Source: Phorcus lineatus (lineage: Eukaryota > Mollusca > Gastropoda > Trochida > Trochidae). From it: a DNA stretch of 64,000 bases. Shown here piece after piece: positions 60,801-64,000 of the stretch. The stretch lies in NCBI GenBank assembly GCA_921293015.1, contig OV121088.1, forward strand, positions 38,130,836-38,194,835, in the 5' to 3' direction. Every line of letters begins with the position of its first letter. The first letter of the stretch is position 1. Under the pieces are notes generated by a model. It saw nothing but the letters and a program-made list of their open reading frames with translations. It was not told the origin of the DNA and ran no database searches. The translations under genes and the position numbers were made by a program.

Positions 60801-60835
60801 AGGCCCGAAGCTGAGTGGTCCCCCAGGACTCCCCC
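59930..60835 (-). CDS. RNase H and DIRS-type C-terminal domain (second frame of pol)
   Basis: Continues the pol reading in another frame. From the left the minus-strand translation has GDHSASGLWS, then INVLELRAV (catalytic Glu), LEMDNQTAMTYIA (catalytic Asp), and VDNVRADALSR (final Asp), the RNase H order of DIRS elements. The first RNase H Asp (VQTDASLSGWG) sits in the reverse transcriptase frame just upstream. After RNase H come FQVDLFASGVTNQ, DAFAIDW and WAFPPMPLIPRVL, the region that in DIRS elements is annotated as a methyltransferase-like domain. The open frame extends up to 61975, but only the part below 60835 resembles protein. It overlaps the recombinase frame by about 870 bases. Confidence 0.88.
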   Translation of the reverse strand, partial: GGVLGDHSASGLWSLDESKEHINVLELRAVRKVFDQLLHLVRGRVVRLEMDNQTAMTYIAKQGGTVSPALLQEAWQFLLWCDRFNIRVIPVYLPGVDNVRADALSRRILAPHEWMLRREIFGLISQLYGSFQVDLFASGVTNQTPVFCSRIPDPSALASDAFAIDWTGRVLWAFPPMPLIPRVLSQVGKQPPQLLVLMTPLWTAQSWFPSVLGYLVQPPVLLPCLPDLLTQEGAPHPNPRIQWVAWPLSRIASRRAVFLHELQTQYWLRGGIQRTFSMKIDGPVMRAGVAVEGFSIPFLRA

Positions 60836-61998
60836 CAACCTGAGAGGGAAGCGTCCGTCTGAACTGTTACCTCGGGCATCGGCGTCACCAAAGGTGTACC
60901 CCTGGCGAGGTTGTCCTCCTTCAGCCACCATTCCAGATGAGTGGAAAGCCACTCCGGAATGGCCACTGATTCCTCTAGACTCCCGGACTGCGACCATCGT
61001 CCCGCTAAAGCCTGCTGGACTGGTCTCATCCTCAACCGGGCTCTCCAGACCACGTCCACCGTCGCCGCCATATTCCCCAGCAAACGGAGCCATGTCCGTG
61101 CGGAGTGTGCGGGTGACAGCAAGAACTGCTGCGTGGTCTGAATTACCTTGGTCACTCGGGCAGGGGCTAGTGCAACTAGTCCCCTCACCGTATCGAACCG
61201 AGCCCCCAGGAACACTAAGTCCTGGGTGGGAGTGAGGTCTGACTTTTTCATGTTTACGATCCAACCCAGCCTGAGCAGAATGTCTAAAATCTCCTGGGTG
61301 GCCTCCTGATTCCTCACCTGCGACAGGGCCCTGATTAACCAATCGTCCAGGTACGGGTGACAACACCTGCCCTTGGACCTGGCCACCTGCGCCGGAATCA
61401 GCATCAGCTTGGTGAACACCCTTGGCGCCGTTGAGATGCCGAAGGGGAGCACACGAAACTGGTAGCACACCCCGTCGAAGGCAAACCTTAGGTATTGCTT
61501 GAACTGGGGGTGCATTGGGACATGGAGGTACGCATCCTTGAGGTCGATTGACGAAAGCCAATCTCCCTGCTCCACCGATGCTATCACCGACCTCAGAGTT
61601 TCCATCTTGAACGATGGCACCTCCAACATCTTGTTCAAATACTTGAGATTCAAGATTGGTCGGAACCCTCCGTCCTTCTTGGTGACCAGGAAGTAAGTCG
61701 AGTAATACCCGGTCTCTTCCTGGCCCCTCGGGACCACCTCTATGGCCGCCTTGTCGAGCAGAGCTACGACTTCGGCCCTGAGGACTTCGGCCTTCTCCGG
61801 GGAGGATGGCACCGGGGTGCGCCTCACTCCGGTAAACGAAGGTGGCCCATGCTTCCAAAGAGGCAAATGTCCGTCCCTGAGTGTGGACAGGGCCCAGGGA
61901 TTTGACGTGACCCTCTCCCAATCTGACAGGAAGTGGGAGAGTCTGCCCCCTACTGGTAACTCTGGACAGAGGCAACGGATCCCTGCAACCGGCGGCAC
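60754..61998 (-). CDS. DIRS-like reverse transcriptase
   Basis: A 414-codon frame. Visible in order: LPVGGRLSHFLSDW (residues 15-27), TYFLVTKKDGGFRPILNLKYLN (around 101-122), SSIDLKDAYLHVP (149-161, catalytic Asp152), FGISTAPRVFTKLM (186-199), PYLDDWLI (215-222, catalytic Asp218 and Asp219), LGARF, and the start of RNase H TDASLSGWG (381-389). The DIRS/Ty3-like palm with YLDD is intact. After residue 389 the frame leaves RNase H at a six-C run (60831-60836 on the plus strand), so residues 390-414 are out-of-phase tail. The ATG at 61998 lies 42 bases past the Gag stop in a different frame, so translation must restart or shift. Start choice is uncertain. Confidence 0.92.
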   Translation of the reverse strand: MPPVAGIRCLCPELPVGGRLSHFLSDWERVTSNPWALSTLRDGHLPLWKHGPPSFTGVRRTPVPSSPEKAEVLRAEVVALLDKAAIEVVPRGQEETGYYSTYFLVTKKDGGFRPILNLKYLNKMLEVPSFKMETLRSVIASVEQGDWLSSIDLKDAYLHVPMHPQFKQYLRFAFDGVCYQFRVLPFGISTAPRVFTKLMLIPAQVARSKGRCCHPYLDDWLIRALSQVRNQEATQEILDILLRLGWIVNMKKSDLTPTQDLVFLGARFDTVRGLVALAPARVTKVIQTTQQFLLSPAHSARTWLRLLGNMAATVDVVWRARLRMRPVQQALAGRWSQSGSLEESVAIPEWLSTHLEWWLKEDNLARGTPLVTPMPEVTVQTDASLSGWGESWGTTQLRACGLWTSPRSTSMCWN

Positions 61999-62039
61999 TC
62001 GGGCCCCCTGACAGGTTTCCGGCTCGAGCAGAGGAGGGA

Positions 62040-63968
62040 TTAGGAGCCCTGGTTGGAGCCCCCTCTCCCCCGAAAAGGCTGCTGGCCCTTAGCCTGCTTG
62101 CCCCTTCTGCTCTTGCCTCTCTTCCCTGGGTGACCTCCCCTGCCGGAGCCTGGTTGGAGCGAAGTTGTCCACCAAGTCCCGACTTTGGCCGGCGGTCCTT
62201 GCGGGAGGCCTTCCAGGGGGGACTTACGCTTCCCGGCAGGACCAGAGCCGCCTTTGGCAGCCTTGGCCCTATCCAGCCGTTCAGCGAAGTCCTTGATCAC
62301 TGTCGCCGATCCCGGGAACAGGGTTTGACCCAGTTCGTAGGGGAGGGCAATCAGTGCGTTCTGAGTAGGCTGTGGGAGCGAAGAGCAGCTCATCCACAGC
62401 CTCCGCAGCCCCATCACTGCGGTCATTACCTGACTCGCCGCACTCCTAATAGAGTCGCGAGCCAGGTAACTGGAGACCTCAGTCAATTGCCGTTGGAGCA
62501 GGACAGTCTCAGACTGAGCCTTCTTGCCCTGCTCCGACCCTTCAGACAGCCCCTGACCCTGCATGGAGGCCAGGTAGGCTGAATGCACTGAGACCCGAAG
62601 CTGCTGCGCCGCATTCCGATACATCTCCTCGAAGGAGCGGAACGTGCGCTTTAGCAACTGGTCCTGATGCTTGAAGAGCGGCACCCGCCGGCCCGGAAGC
62701 CCAATGGCGTCCGGGTTGACTGATGTCAGCACATCATCATCAACCTGGGGGACATCGAACAACCCCACCTCCCCTATAGGGTACCTCCTGTTGAGTTCGG
62801 GCAGATCGAACCGCGTGCGGGTACCCGATAGGAGAGGCGTGATTGCGTCAGCCCTCAAGCTGTCAAGGATGCGGAGCCGCGCCTGCGGAGCCTTGCGTTG
62901 AGCGAAGGCCCCGCCGGGAAGCCGGAACTCCGCAGCATCCGACTCCTTCTCCGGAACAACTACCTGAGGGAAGGCGGCCGCGAACTTATCGCGCACCCCC
63001 CTCAGGGCTACAGCAATGGGAAGGTCAGTAGGGTCAGGCCCCGCACCCCCCTCAACCTCCATCTCCTCCTCCGAAGAGTCCTCAGTACCCTCAGTGTCCT
63101 GCACGGACAAGGTATCTGACGGACCCTCCGAAAGAGCAGACGAAGGAATCAAGGGAATACGAAACCGCGACCCCGCCGATTCCCGCTGTTCCGAAGAAGG
63201 AGCCTGAGGCCCGAGTCCAGACGCAGACCCCGACGCCGAAGCGCCCGGGTCTCGGCTCTTGGGGTTACCGGTTCCCCCCGACCCCTCGGCAGTGGCGAGG
63301 TCATTCGGGGGGTCCCGTGTGATGGTGCAGCTAGGAACCCTGCTAGTGCTGGGTCGCTGCTCCGGTGTCAACAGAGCATCACCCGGGCCCTTGCCCGGGT
63401 TAGCTCTGGAACCGGCACCGACGACGGCCCCGAGGGAACCGGTCGGCCGGGCATCCAGACCCGCCGGGGGAACATCCGACCTGAACTCCTTACGGAGCTC
63501 GGACATAAGTTCCCCCATTAGGCCCTTCATCTGCCCCATAATTAGCGAGTTAATAGCATCAAGTGAGGGTGCAATAGGGAGGGCCCTAGTGGCAGACATC
63601 CGCCCCCCCACCTCCGAATCTGAGCTTTCCTCAGATGGGATCGGGGGGGAACGTACAGTCTTTTTGCCTTTACCCTTACCACCTGACTTAGACGGGGGGG
63701 TCAGTCCCTTAAGCTCCTGCCCCGCCTCCAACATCCCCTTGTAGAACATCGTGTCCGCCTGCCTTTTCTTCTTTGTCTTGGCGCAGAACCCGTTACAAAG
63801 AGAGCAGTCACTGTCGACGTGCCCCCTGGTCACCAGACACGGCAAACAGGCCTCATGGCCGTCAGCCTGGGGGATATTGACCCCACAGTCAACACACTTC
63901 TTGAATGACTGTAAGCCAAACATAAAAGAAATTGTTGACAGAACTAAAGGGGGAAAGGGGAAGTGCAA
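62040..63968 (-). CDS. DIRS-like Gag protein
   Basis: A 642-codon frame. The N-terminus carries a cysteine array: Cys25, Cys28, Cys41, Cys44, Cys55, Cys58, Cys62 with His38 (CVDCGVNIPQADGHEACLPC...CSLCNGFC), the zinc-binding pattern typical of DIRS ORF1 proteins. Met16 (63923), just before it, may be the real start. A long acidic, Ser/Pro-rich, low-complexity middle follows (about 75-320). Then comes a helical conserved part with RTFRSFEEMYRNAAQQLRVS (about 440-460). The C-terminus is basic and Gly/Arg-rich (GRGGHPGKRGKSRRGKQ...FRGRGGSNQ), suited to RNA binding. It would package the element RNA. No stop or frameshift interrupts it. Confidence 0.88.
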   Translation of the reverse strand: MHFPFPPLVLSTISFMFGLQSFKKCVDCGVNIPQADGHEACLPCLVTRGHVDSDCSLCNGFCAKTKKKRQADTMFYKGMLEAGQELKGLTPPSKSGGKGKGKKTVRSPPIPSEESSDSEVGGRMSATRALPIAPSLDAINSLIMGQMKGLMGELMSELRKEFRSDVPPAGLDARPTGSLGAVVGAGSRANPGKGPGDALLTPEQRPSTSRVPSCTITRDPPNDLATAEGSGGTGNPKSRDPGASASGSASGLGPQAPSSEQRESAGSRFRIPLIPSSALSEGPSDTLSVQDTEGTEDSSEEEMEVEGGAGPDPTDLPIAVALRGVRDKFAAAFPQVVVPEKESDAAEFRLPGGAFAQRKAPQARLRILDSLRADAITPLLSGTRTRFDLPELNRRYPIGEVGLFDVPQVDDDVLTSVNPDAIGLPGRRVPLFKHQDQLLKRTFRSFEEMYRNAAQQLRVSVHSAYLASMQGQGLSEGSEQGKKAQSETVLLQRQLTEVSSYLARDSIRSAASQVMTAVMGLRRLWMSCSSLPQPTQNALIALPYELGQTLFPGSATVIKDFAERLDRAKAAKGGSGPAGKRKSPLEGLPQGPPAKVGTWWTTSLQPGSGRGGHPGKRGKSRRGKQAKGQQPFRGRGGSNQGS

Positions 63969-64000
63969 GTGTAATCTAAGTTAATATATATATATACATA

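Larger units (their letters stand above)
58288..64000 (-). mobile_element. DIRS-like tyrosine-recombinase retrotransposon (left end outside the window)
   Basis: In minus orientation the order is Gag-like protein, reverse transcriptase, RNase H with DIRS-type following domain, tyrosine recombinase, internal complementary region, right inverted terminal repeat. This gene order and the complementary repeats define DIRS elements, which copy through RNA and integrate a circular DNA by tyrosine recombination without duplicating the target. No LTR and no DDE integrase are seen. GC content is far above the flanks and all frames are long, both signs of a recent arrival. One phase change at 60831-60836 is the only obvious break. 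The left terminal repeat must lie beyond base 64000. Confidence 0.93.

Noticed and set aside
60829-60840. Programmed -1 ribosomal frameshift site
   Set aside because: The bases around the six-C run do not fit the canonical slippery heptamer in the required phase; an indel or sequencing error is simpler.
60669-61235. Long plus-strand frames opposite the DIRS-like pol and Gag genes (also 62130-62582 and 63259-63744)
   Set aside because: Shadows of GC-rich coding on the minus strand; none has recognisable motifs.
59930-61975. 681-codon minus frame taken as one protein
   Set aside because: Only the part below 60835 resembles RNase H and the following domain. The upper part is an out-of-phase reading of the reverse transcriptase gene.

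Overview
The window is eukaryotic, AT-rich animal DNA with one confidently identified host gene and a very high load of transposable elements. A marine mollusc, most likely a gastropod, is the best guess. This rests on the conserved animal gene (an ADISSP/C20orf27 homologue with GT-AG introns) and on repeat style: a tRNA-headed SINE with GTGAGGTGA-type ends, tandem-monomer elements ending in ACGG-type microsatellites and a hairpin (the architecture known from bivalve 'pearl' and Helitron-like elements), and a DIRS-like retrotransposon. The species is not determined.

Layout. Bases 3-149 hold what looks like the end of an unidentified plus-strand gene. A decayed mariner transposase lies at 3254-3840 (minus). 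The ADISSP homologue runs on the minus strand: coding exons at 28649-28876, 13796-13924 and 12937-13034 (stop), split by introns of 14.7 kb and 0.76 kb. Its N-terminal exon (about 25 residues) was not found. The large intron is a landing zone for SINEs, a hAT-like MITE, minisatellites and a cluster of GC-rich hairpins. The exon at 28649-28876 is flanked on both sides by decayed tandem copies of its own splice-site regions.

From about 30 to 58 kb there is no convincing host gene. This part holds minisatellites, two related tandem-monomer elements (34662-35592 and 37532-38833, the second with a 410-bp higher-order repeat), a third element of the same architecture (55831-56420), further SINEs, and several short TIR elements: 45738-45910, 46029-46494, 48436-48853, 49281-49895 and 57167-58211. 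Three of these have clear target-site duplications. A non-LTR retrotransposon fragment lies at 49921-50908. Several insertions are nested, so empty sites and relative ages can be read directly.

From 58288 to the end of the window, on the minus strand, lies most of a DIRS-like tyrosine-recombinase retrotransposon: a Gag-like protein with an N-terminal CxxC array, a reverse transcriptase with a YLDD active site, RNase H plus the DIRS-type following domain in another frame, and a tyrosine recombinase with an R...HxxR...Y set. The right inverted terminal repeat and internal complementary region are both visible; the left terminus lies beyond the window. Long open frames suggest a young copy. The only obvious lesion is a one-base phase change at a six-C run (60831-60836) between reverse transcriptase and RNase H.
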